Virus record (IMG/VR): IMGVR_UViG_3300037156_000432
Span: 1-41,615 of that record
Strand: one strand, 5' to 3'
Source: a virus
DNA: 41,615 nt
Shown: positions 21,045 to 27,296 of the stretch, piece by piece
Position numbering within the stretch: the first letter of the stretch is position 1
Layout: every line of letters starts with the position of its first letter
Position numbers and translations under genes: made by a program
The notes under the pieces: model-generated
Databases searched by the model: none
The model's input: the letters and a program-made list of their open reading frames with translations, nothing else
What the model was told of the DNA's origin: nothing

Positions 21045-23030
21045 ATGACCAGAGCCATGCCAGCCGCGACGGGCGACCGTCGCGGCCCTCCGGATTCGCG
21101 CGGAAACCGCGCCGTCGATTTCAGCATCACGCCGGACAGCTACGACGCCGAAAAACATACCGTCGACGTCGTCATGTCGATGGGCTCCCCGGTCCAGCGC
21201 TGGTTCGGCATCGAACAGCTGTCGATGGACCCAAAGACGGTCGATCTGTCCCGCGTCGTCATGGGCCAGTGCAAGGTTCTCGACACGCACGATGGCTCAA
21301 CCATCGGCTCGATCATCGGCAAGGTTCTCACTGCGTCCATCAAGTCCGGCGAACTCGGCGGAACGCTCCAGTTCGCCCAGACCACGATCGGCCAGGAAGC
21401 CGAAGGCATGGTCGCCCGCGGCGAACTGAGCGGCATTTCCATCGGCTACCTGGTCGCCGTTTGGCGGCTGATCGCCATGGACGACGTCGGCAACGAAACC
21501 TGGGAGGCGGCCGAATGGTCGCTCCTGGAAGTCAGCTTCTGTTCCACTCCCGCCGACCCGAACGCCGGGGTTCGGTCTGCGGTCACAGCTATTGCTCCCG
21601 CGCTCACCCCTGAACCTGAGGACCCCGACATGAATCGGAATCTGCCTGCCGGGGCGCCCGCCCCCGCCGTTGTTGAACCCGCGCCGGCGCCTGCCGTCCG
21701 CGCTGCCGAGCCCGCTCCGGCTGCCATTGCGGCTGTCCCCGCAGTCATCGATCCGGCCGCCGTCCGCATGGATGCGGCCGAAACCCTGACCTTCGCCGAG
21801 GACGCCGCCACCTTCGGCATCCCCGCCGACCAGGTCCGCACCATGGTCACCACCATGACCCCAGTCGACGCCCGCGGCGCCCTGCTTCGCGCCGCGGGCG
21901 ACAGGCAACGCGCGACCTCGCCCAACCCCGCCGCGCTCAGCTCGGTCCAGATCACCCGGGACGAACGCGACACCGCGCGCGACTTGATCAGCTCCGCGCT
22001 GTTGCACCGCTTCCGGCCCAAGAACGAGCTGATCGCGGGCGCCGGCGACTGGCGCGGCATGTCCCTGCTGGAAATGGGCCGCGCCAACATGGAGGCCAAC
22101 GGTGAGAAAACCCGCGGCCTCGGCCGGCGCGAACTGGCCGGCATGATGATGTCCCGCGCGTCGTCCACGTCCGACTTCCCGGCCATCCTGGCCAATGTCG
22201 CCAACAAGACCCTGCGCCAGGGCTATGACTCATCGCCCCAGACCTTCAAGGCCTGGCAGCGTCAGGTCACCGCCTCCGATTTCAAGCCGGTCAACCGGGT
22301 CCAGCTCGGCGGCGCACCGTCGTTCCTGCTGATCCCGGAAGGCGGCGAATTCAAGACGGGCGCGGTCGGCGACGCCAAGGAAGTCTATTCGCTGGCCACC
22401 TACGGACGGCGTTTCGCCATCACCCGTCAGGCCCTGATCAACGATGACCTGGACGCCTTCACCCGCCTCCCGGAAATGATGGGCCGGGCGGCGGCGGACT
22501 TCGAATCCGACGCGGCCTATGTCCCGCTGATCACCAACCCCAACATGGGCGACGGCAACGCCATCTTCTCCAGCGCCCACGGCAATCTCGCCGGGTCCGG
22601 CGGGGCCATCGTCCAGGCCACCGTCCAGGCCGGCGAAATCGCCATGTCCAAACAGGTCGGCCTGGAAGGGCGTCTGATCAACGTGCGCCCGGCCTTCATG
22701 ATCGTGTCGTCCAAGAACAAGGTCCCCGGCCAACAGCTGCTGACCGCGATCCAGGCTACGGCGACCGGCAACGTCAACGTCTACGCCGCCGCCTTCAGCC
22801 TGGTTGTCGAGCCGCGCCTTAACCGCGCGTCCGGCGCCGAGCCGTGGTGGCTGGTCGCCGACTACAACGCCGTGGACACCGTCGAATACGCCTATCTCGA
22901 AGGCGAAGACGGCGTCTTCCTCGACGAGCGCATCGGCTTCGAAGTCGATGGCATGGAGTTCAAGGCCCGGCTGGATTTCGCCACCAAGGCCATCGACTGG
23001 CGCGGCATGTACCAGGACCCCGGCGTCTAA
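21045..23030 (+). CDS. fused prohead protease and major capsid protein, 661 aa
   Basis: The N-terminal 180 residues form an HK97-type prohead protease (RFSITPDSYD-like start) with likely catalytic His82 (VLDTHDGSTIG) and Ser132 (GISIGY), and an acidic LLEVS box near 162. An Ala/Pro linker (about 185-240) is followed by a scaffold-like helical segment and the major capsid domain (about 330-661), which has YSLATYGRRFAITRQALIND and EGEDGVFLDERIGFEVDGME. So protease, scaffold and capsid are one reading frame. An in-frame ATG at 21630 (MNRNLPAG) has GAGG eight bases upstream and may give a separate capsid product. ATG 21045 has AAGGG nine bases upstream. Confidence 0.9.
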   Translation: MTRAMPAATGDRRGPPDSRGNRAVDFSITPDSYDAEKHTVDVVMSMGSPVQRWFGIEQLSMDPKTVDLSRVVMGQCKVLDTHDGSTIGSIIGKVLTASIKSGELGGTLQFAQTTIGQEAEGMVARGELSGISIGYLVAVWRLIAMDDVGNETWEAAEWSLLEVSFCSTPADPNAGVRSAVTAIAPALTPEPEDPDMNRNLPAGAPAPAVVEPAPAPAVRAAEPAPAAIAAVPAVIDPAAVRMDAAETLTFAEDAATFGIPADQVRTMVTTMTPVDARGALLRAAGDRQRATSPNPAALSSVQITRDERDTARDLISSALLHRFRPKNELIAGAGDWRGMSLLEMGRANMEANGEKTRGLGRRELAGMMMSRASSTSDFPAILANVANKTLRQGYDSSPQTFKAWQRQVTASDFKPVNRVQLGGAPSFLLIPEGGEFKTGAVGDAKEVYSLATYGRRFAITRQALINDDLDAFTRLPEMMGRAAADFESDAAYVPLITNPNMGDGNAIFSSAHGNLAGSGGAIVQATVQAGEIAMSKQVGLEGRLINVRPAFMIVSSKNKVPGQQLLTAIQATATGNVNVYAAAFSLVVEPRLNRASGAEPWWLVADYNAVDTVEYAYLEGEDGVFLDERIGFEVDGMEFKARLDFATKAIDWRGMYQDPGV

Positions 23031-23056
23031 CCCTCCCCCCGGACGCCGTCACTGGC

Positions 23057-23083
23057 GGCCAGCGCGTCCCCAACGCGCCGGCC
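23057..23083. repeat. hairpin after the capsid gene
   Basis: GGCC-A-GCGCGT (23057-23067) pairs with ACGCGC-C-GGCC (23073-23083) around a five-base loop, with one mismatch. It sits 27 bases past the capsid stop in a 93-base gap. No T tract follows, so RNA processing or partial attenuation is more likely than termination. Confidence 0.5.
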
Positions 23084-23123
23084 GCGCTTTCCCCCTCAAA
23101 ATTTCATCTGAAGGCACAAGGCC

Positions 23124-23468
23124 ATGCAAAACAAATTCGGCAGCGGCGAAAAGGTATCCGTCGTCGTCCCCTCCGGCGGCTGCACCACGGGTGTCGGACT
23201 GCTGATCGGCTCCCTGTTCGGGATCGCCAACACCACCCAGGTCGCCGGCGACACCGTGTCGCTGGATACCGAGGGCGAGTTCGACCACATCGCGGCCGGC
23301 GCCGGTTCCGGCCAGGCCTGGGCGGTCGGCGATACCATCTACTGGGACAACACCGCCAAGCAGATGACCAAGACGTCGACCAGCAACACCAAGGTCGGCT
23401 ACGCCACCGCGGTCAAGCTGACCACGGATGTCGTCGGCAAGATCAACCTGGTTCCCTTCGTCCTCTGA
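23124..23468 (+). CDS. DUF2190 capsid decoration (cement) protein, 114 aa
   Basis: A beta-rich small protein with GEKVSVVVPSGGCTTGVGLL, then GSGQAWAVGDTIYWDNTAKQ and TKVGYATAVK, the pattern of DUF2190 proteins. These lie directly after major capsid genes and are thought to decorate and strengthen the shell. ATG 23124 has AAGG upstream. The gene is 93 bases past the capsid gene across a short hairpin, consistent with a high expression level. Confidence 0.85.
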   Translation: MQNKFGSGEKVSVVVPSGGCTTGVGLLIGSLFGIANTTQVAGDTVSLDTEGEFDHIAAGAGSGQAWAVGDTIYWDNTAKQMTKTSTSNTKVGYATAVKLTTDVVGKINLVPFVL

Positions 23469-23475
23469 TCGCTTC

Positions 23476-23500
23476 GCCTGACGCACGGTGTGCGTCAGGC
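23476..23500. repeat. dispersed palindrome, copy 4, within a 25-base hairpin
   Basis: The 15-base core ACGCACGGTGTGCGT (23481-23495) has one change from the consensus when read on the minus strand. It is extended by CCTG/CAGG-type flanks into an 11-bp stem with a three-base loop. It lies 8 bases after the decoration-protein stop. No T tract follows. Confidence 0.8.
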
Positions 23501-23534
23501 GTCTGGCTCAATCCCCATCCTTTAGGAGGCCGCA

Positions 23535-23894
23535 ATGGCCGACGCTTCCGATCCTGTCGCGGCGCAAGCCGAAGCTGAAGCCGCTGCAAAGGCTGCAGCC
23601 GACCAGGCTGCAGCCGATGCCGCCGACAAAGCCGCCGCCGACAAAGCCGCCGCCGACAAAGCCGCCGCCGACAAAGCCGCCGCCGACAAAGCCGCCGCCA
23701 AGGCAGCGAAAACCGCCGCGCCGACCCTGATTATCTGGGGCGAACCGGGCCATGAAAAGCTGCGCTGCGGCGATGCGATCAAGGTTCCCGCCGACATCGC
23801 CGAAAACCTGCGCGCCGCCGGCCGCGCCCGCATCGCCTCCGCCGCCGAGATCAAGGCGCTGGGCGACGATGCGCCGGTCTACGACAGCTTCTAG
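23535..23894 (+). CDS. Ala/Asp/Lys-repeat phage head protein, 119 aa
   Basis: The first half is low complexity: Ala-rich with five exact copies of the DKAAA pentapeptide, probably a long helix. The second half is a small domain (APTLIIWGEPGHEKLRCGDA, then VPADIAENLRAAGRARIASA). ATG 23535 follows a strong AGGAGG ribosome site. The gene lies between the decoration protein and the head-tail joining protein, the usual position of a head-completion or connector component. Function unproven. Confidence 0.7.
   Translation: MADASDPVAAQAEAEAAAKAAADQAAADAADKAAADKAAADKAAADKAAADKAAAKAAKTAAPTLIIWGEPGHEKLRCGDAIKVPADIAENLRAAGRARIASAAEIKALGDDAPVYDSF
23625..23699 (+). repeat. five tandem 15-bp repeats (GACAAAGCCGCCGCC)
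   Basis: Five identical contiguous 15-base units encode DKAAA within the head protein at 23535. Perfect identity suggests recent expansion, and copy number may differ in related phages. Confidence 0.9.
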
Positions 23895-23897
23895 GCC

Positions 23898-24221
23898 ATG
23901 ACCTTCGCCGCCGCGCTGGCGCGCCAGCGCGCGGCGATCTTCACGCGCATGGGCGAGGCCGCCACATGGACCCTGGCCGCCGGCGGCTCGCCGCTGCCGG
24001 CCCTGGTCCTGCGCCGGTCTCCGGATCAGATCTCCGATTTCGGAACCGGCGGCCGTGTCGTCGTCGGCACGGTGATGATCCGGGTCCGAAAGGTCGATGT
24101 CGCCGAGGCCAGCAAGGGCGACATGGTCGCCCTCGGCGCGGCCAACTTCAAGATCATCGGCACGCCGCTGATCGACGAACACGGCCTGGTCTGGGACTGC
24201 GAAGCGCAACCCACAAGCTGA
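23898..24221 (+). CDS. head-tail joining protein (gpFII-like), 107 aa
   Basis: A small protein with a helical start (FAAALARQRAAIFTRMGEAA) and a beta-sandwich body (VVVGTVMIRVRKVDVAEASK, FKIIGTPLIDEHGLVWDCEA), a plan shared with lambda FII-type joining proteins. Position between capsid and tail genes agrees. ATG 23898; its stop shares a base with the next ATG as TGATG. The exact family is uncertain, since joining proteins are diverse. Confidence 0.65.
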   Translation: MTFAAALARQRAAIFTRMGEAATWTLAAGGSPLPALVLRRSPDQISDFGTGGRVVVGTVMIRVRKVDVAEASKGDMVALGAANFKIIGTPLIDEHGLVWDCEAQPTS

Positions 24222-24868
24222 TGCGCATCAACGTCAAGGTTCCCGACATCGGCATCGTCTACGACGGCTCGCAAGAGCAGCTCGGCCAGGTGATGACCGG
24301 CGCCATGGGCGATGCGCTCACCGGGCTCAAGGGCGAACTGCGGGGGCAGGTGACCGGCGCGGGCCTTGGAACCCGGCTGGCCAATACCTGGCAGGGGCGG
24401 CTCTATCCGCAAGGCCGACCGTCGTTCGACCCGTCCGCCTATGTCTGGAGCAAGGCGCCCAAGCTGATCGACGCCTTTTCATCCGGCGCGGCGATCGTCC
24501 CCCTGGCCGGGCGCTTCTATCTGGCCATACCGACGAAAAATGTCCCGATGAAGGGCCGCAAGCGGATGACGCCGCTGGATGTGGAGACATCTTTCAACCA
24601 GGACCTGATCATCCGCCGCAACGGCAATGGCAACCTGCTCGCCTTCATCGACATCGCCCTGGGCCGCTACGCCAAGGCCGCCAGCGCCGCCTATGGCGCG
24701 CGCGGGCGCGGCCGCAAGCTGGGCCAGGGCAAACGGCCCAAGCCCAAGCTGGTTCTCATGTTCACGCTCGTGCGCGGCGTGCGCCCGCCCAGGCTGCTCG
24801 ATCTGCCGGCGGCGGCCAACAAATGGGCCGACCGCATCCCGTCTCTTGTCGCCCAGCGGTGGACCTGA
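24221..24868 (+). CDS. DUF6441-like minor head/tail connection protein, 215 aa
   Basis: Begins MRINVKVPDIGIVYDGSQEQ; the body has LKGELRGQVTGAGLGTRLAN and YVWSKAPKLIDAFSSGAAIV, then FYLAIPTKNVPMKGRKRMTP. I associate these blocks with the DUF6441 family of phage proteins placed before the tail terminator. The C-terminal part is basic (RGRGRKLGQGKRPKPKLV), which suggests contact with DNA or an acidic partner. ATG 24221 is coupled as TGATG. Function by position: completing the head-tail connector, comparable to HK97 gp10-type proteins. Confidence 0.65.
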   Translation: MRINVKVPDIGIVYDGSQEQLGQVMTGAMGDALTGLKGELRGQVTGAGLGTRLANTWQGRLYPQGRPSFDPSAYVWSKAPKLIDAFSSGAAIVPLAGRFYLAIPTKNVPMKGRKRMTPLDVETSFNQDLIIRRNGNGNLLAFIDIALGRYAKAASAAYGARGRGRKLGQGKRPKPKLVLMFTLVRGVRPPRLLDLPAAANKWADRIPSLVAQRWT

Positions 24869-24871
24869 TCC

Positions 24872-25309
24872 ATGTCGAAAAGGTTGGACGTCCTGATCGC
24901 CGTCAAGGCGCTGATCACGGCGGCGCTCCCCTTCGCCACGGTGCTCGGCCTGGACGCCGACGACGCCAAGCCCGAGGCGATTCCTGCGGGAGGGTTGGTC
25001 ATCATCCGCGCCGGCGATCCCGGCCAACCGACCGTCGATCTGTCGCCGCTGGCCTACAACTACGAACACGTGATCCCGCTGGAGTTCGCCGCCTATCAGT
25101 CGTCCAGCCTGACCTCCGAACAGGTGCTTGACGCGATGATGGCCGCCGTGGGCGCGGCCGTCGCCGCCAACCGGACCCTGTCGGGAACCTGCGATTTTCT
25201 TGAGACCCAGGCGGCCAACACCGCCGACCTGGAAACCCAGGGCGCCGTCGCCGCGCGCTGGGGCGATGCGGCCCTGGTCGCCGCCTACAACACCCAAAAC
25301 CCGCTCTGA
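24872..25309 (+). CDS. tail terminator protein (gpU-like), 145 aa
   Basis: A compact alpha/beta protein directly before the tail tube gene, where lambda has U. Its pattern LDVLIAVKALITAALPFATV, then LVIIRAGDPGQPTVDLSPLA and an N-terminal helix, fits proteins that cap the growing tail and join it to the head. The C-terminus (LETQGAVAARWGDAALVAAY) is helical. No motif proves function; call is from position, size and fold pattern. Confidence 0.65.
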   Translation: MSKRLDVLIAVKALITAALPFATVLGLDADDAKPEAIPAGGLVIIRAGDPGQPTVDLSPLAYNYEHVIPLEFAAYQSSSLTSEQVLDAMMAAVGAAVAANRTLSGTCDFLETQAANTADLETQGAVAARWGDAALVAAYNTQNPL

Positions 25310-25321
25310 AGGAGAACTGCC

Positions 25322-26581
25322 ATGGCTCGCGCGCGTGGGGCGAACGCCCTTTTGGCCGGCGTCTACGAATCCGGCTACGGCACGGTTCCGGGCTCCGGCT
25401 TCTTCAAGCTGCCCTTCGTCTCCTCGCAACTGGGCGAGGAACAGGCGCTGCTGGCCAGCAACCTGCTGGGCCTGGGCCGCGAGCCGCAGGACCCCAGTAG
25501 CGACGTCATCAACAACGACGGCGACGTGGTCGTGCCGGTGGATCTTCGCAACATCGGCTACTGGCTCAAGCTGGCCTTCGGCGCGCCGGTCACCGCCGCG
25601 GCGCTGGCCGCCACCGAGGTCTGGACCTTCACCGCCCAGCCGGCGGCCAACTCGACCATCACCGTCAACGGCACGGTGTTCACCTTCGTCAGCGGCGCGC
25701 CCAGCGGCAATCAGATTCAGATCGGGGCCAACCTCGCCGCGACCCTGACCGCCGCGGCGGTCGCGCTCAACGCCAGCGTCGTCACCGGCGTCGCCCAGGC
25801 TGCCTACGCCGGCGCGGCGACCACCCTGACGGCGACCTTCAAGACCCTCGGGCCGTCCGGCAACGCCTTCACCGGCGCCGCCCAGGCCGCGGCCAACGCC
25901 ACCTGCCCGGCCACGGCCAGCGGCGGGGCCAACACCCACACCTTCACGTCCGGCGCGACCGCCCTGCCGTCCATGTCGCTGGAAGTCGGCCTGCCGGAAA
26001 TCCCCAGCTTCGGGATGAACTTCGGCGCCCGGCTGGACAAGATGAAGATCGCCATGGCCCGCTCCGGCCTGCTCGACGCGACCATCAGCCTGGTTTGCCA
26101 AGGCGAGACCACGGCCGCCGCCACCCTGGCCGGAACGCCCTCGACCCAGGTCGTACAGCGCTTCATCCAGGCCACCGGCCAGGTGCGGCGCGGCGCGGTC
26201 CAACTGGCCAGCGTGGTCAGCGCCGACTTCACCTACATGAACAACATCGACAAGGTGGACACCATCCGCCCCGATGGCCGGATCGAGGACGCCGACCCGG
26301 GCATGGTCGGCATGGTCGGGGCGATCACCACCCGCTTCCGCGACACGACCCTGCTCGACCAGGCGACGTCGGAGACGCCCTGCGAACTGGACTTCGGCTG
26401 GACCATCGGCGCCGGAAAGTCCCTGCTGTTCACCGCCAACCGGGTCTTCCTGCCCAAGGTCAAGCGGCCGGTCACCGGCCCGGGCGGCATTCAGACCACC
26501 TTCAACTTCCAGGCGGCGTTCGACAGCGTGTCCGGGTCGAGCTGCATCGCCGTCCTGACCAATGACGTGACCAGCTACTAG
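25322..26581 (+). CDS. tail tube protein with an inserted domain, 419 aa
   Basis: The major tail tube protein. The N-terminal part (about 1-95: GYGTVPGSGFFKLPFVSSQL, then VINNDGDVVVPVDLRNIGYW) and the C-terminal part (about 210-419) resemble siphophage tail tube proteins. Between them (about 97-205) lies a Thr/Ala-rich insertion that begins VWTFTAQPAANSTITVNGTV, likely a surface beta domain. Length is far above the usual size of a bare tube subunit, so the insertion projects from the tail. ATG 25322 has AAGGAG seven bases upstream. Tape measure and chaperone genes follow, which supports the call. Confidence 0.82.
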   Translation: MARARGANALLAGVYESGYGTVPGSGFFKLPFVSSQLGEEQALLASNLLGLGREPQDPSSDVINNDGDVVVPVDLRNIGYWLKLAFGAPVTAAALAATEVWTFTAQPAANSTITVNGTVFTFVSGAPSGNQIQIGANLAATLTAAAVALNASVVTGVAQAAYAGAATTLTATFKTLGPSGNAFTGAAQAAANATCPATASGGANTHTFTSGATALPSMSLEVGLPEIPSFGMNFGARLDKMKIAMARSGLLDATISLVCQGETTAAATLAGTPSTQVVQRFIQATGQVRRGAVQLASVVSADFTYMNNIDKVDTIRPDGRIEDADPGMVGMVGAITTRFRDTTLLDQATSETPCELDFGWTIGAGKSLLFTANRVFLPKVKRPVTGPGGIQTTFNFQAAFDSVSGSSCIAVLTNDVTSY

Positions 26582-26599
26582 GCCGAGCCACGCGAACCG

Positions 26600-26614
26600 A
26601 CGCACGCCGTGCGT
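26600..26614. repeat. dispersed 15-bp palindrome, copy 5
   Basis: ACGCACGCCGTGCGT in the 47-base gap between the tail tube stop and the tail chaperone start, immediately before the chaperone ribosome site. As RNA it forms a small hairpin. Confidence 0.85.
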
Positions 26615-26628
26615 TAAAGGGGTTTTCC

Positions 26629-27111
26629 ATGATGCGTTTGCTGGTCGAGCCGGTCTGGCTCGAACTGATCCCGGGCGTGCGCGCCCAGCTGCAGCCGATC
26701 ACCCGCTTTGCCGTGCGCCACGCCCGCGCGGCGGCGGCCAAGGCCCTGGCCGACGACGGTGAGGACCGCGAGGGCGCGGGCGATGCGCTCAGCGAAGAGC
26801 TGATCCGTCAGGGCCTGATCGGCTGGGAAGGCATCGGCGACGAAGCCGGCGAGGTGCTGGCCTTCACCCCCGCCAACGTCGAGCACGTGCTGAAAAACGA
26901 CTCCCTGTTCTCGGCCCTGGACGCTCAGTACGTCATGCCCTGGGTTCTGGCGGAAAACGAAAAAAACGCATCTGCGCTCTCGCGGCTTGGCACTTCGGGG
27001 GCGACGATTCCGGCCAAGCCTATTGCCGAAACTGCCCGGCCCAGTGCGAAGACTGCCCGTACACGGCCAACGCGCTCGAAACCGACGCCGCCGAAGACGC
27101 CTGGGAAGTAA
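26629..27111 (+). CDS. tail assembly chaperone, short (gpG-like) product, 160 aa
   Basis: The gene between tail tube and tape measure, where lambda has G. Residues 1-110 are a real-looking domain (LELIPGVRAQLQPITRFAVR, then LSEELIRQGLIGWEGIGDEA). After about residue 113 the sequence becomes Pro/Lys/Thr-rich (TARTRPTRSKPTPPKTPGK), the look of an out-of-frame tail. That is explained by the -1 frameshift site at 26961-26967, which gives the longer product. ATG 26629 has AGGGG six bases upstream. The short form is expected to be the major one. Confidence 0.8.
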   Translation: MMRLLVEPVWLELIPGVRAQLQPITRFAVRHARAAAAKALADDGEDREGAGDALSEELIRQGLIGWEGIGDEAGEVLAFTPANVEHVLKNDSLFSALDAQYVMPWVLAENEKNASALSRLGTSGATIPAKPIAETARPSAKTARTRPTRSKPTPPKTPGK

Positions 27112-27296
27112 TCCAGGCCTGCGGGCGCCAGCTGCGCGCCGGCATGGGCGGCGTCTACGGCCTGGACTTCGGGGCCATCCTGGCCTTCGCCCAGGCGCGC
27201 GGCGCCGACCCTGAGCTGATCGCCGACCTTCTCCCCCGGATCGAACCCCTGATCGTGGCGCGCCACGGAAAGGATGTCGACGATGCCGACTCCTAA
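26629..27296 (+). CDS. tail assembly chaperone, frameshifted (gpGT-like) product, 222 aa
   Basis: A -1 shift at the A AAA AAC heptamer (26961-26967) joins 113 codons of the first frame to an open frame running to the TAA at 27294-27296, with 109 further residues. The added part looks real: it contains YCRNCPAQCEDCPY, a Cys cluster likely to bind zinc, and FGAILAFAQARGADPELIAD. In lambda the G and GT products hold the tape measure during tail assembly. The frame overlaps the tape measure start by 23 bases, as in lambda T and H. The stop codons and reading frame were checked by hand. Confidence 0.78.
26961..26967 (+). promoter_or_regulatory. -1 ribosomal frameshift site A AAA AAC
   Basis: Codons AAA (26962-26964) and AAC (26965-26967) preceded by A26961 form the classical X XXY YYZ heptamer. 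An 8-bp inverted repeat (GGCTTGGC, 26984-26991, with GCCAAGCC, 27013-27020) starts 16 bases downstream and could act as a stimulatory stem, though the spacing is longer than usual. Confidence 0.8.

Noticed and set aside
23476-23500. A rho-independent terminator after the decoration protein
   Set aside because: The 11-bp stem is strong, but no T tract follows and the late operon continues; it is better explained as a copy of the dispersed palindrome.
24479-26605. A 708-codon open frame on the minus strand opposite the tail tube and connector genes
   Set aside because: The product is Gly/Arg/Asp/Val-rich with no domain pattern and lies opposite well-supported plus-strand genes. High GC keeps antisense frames open.
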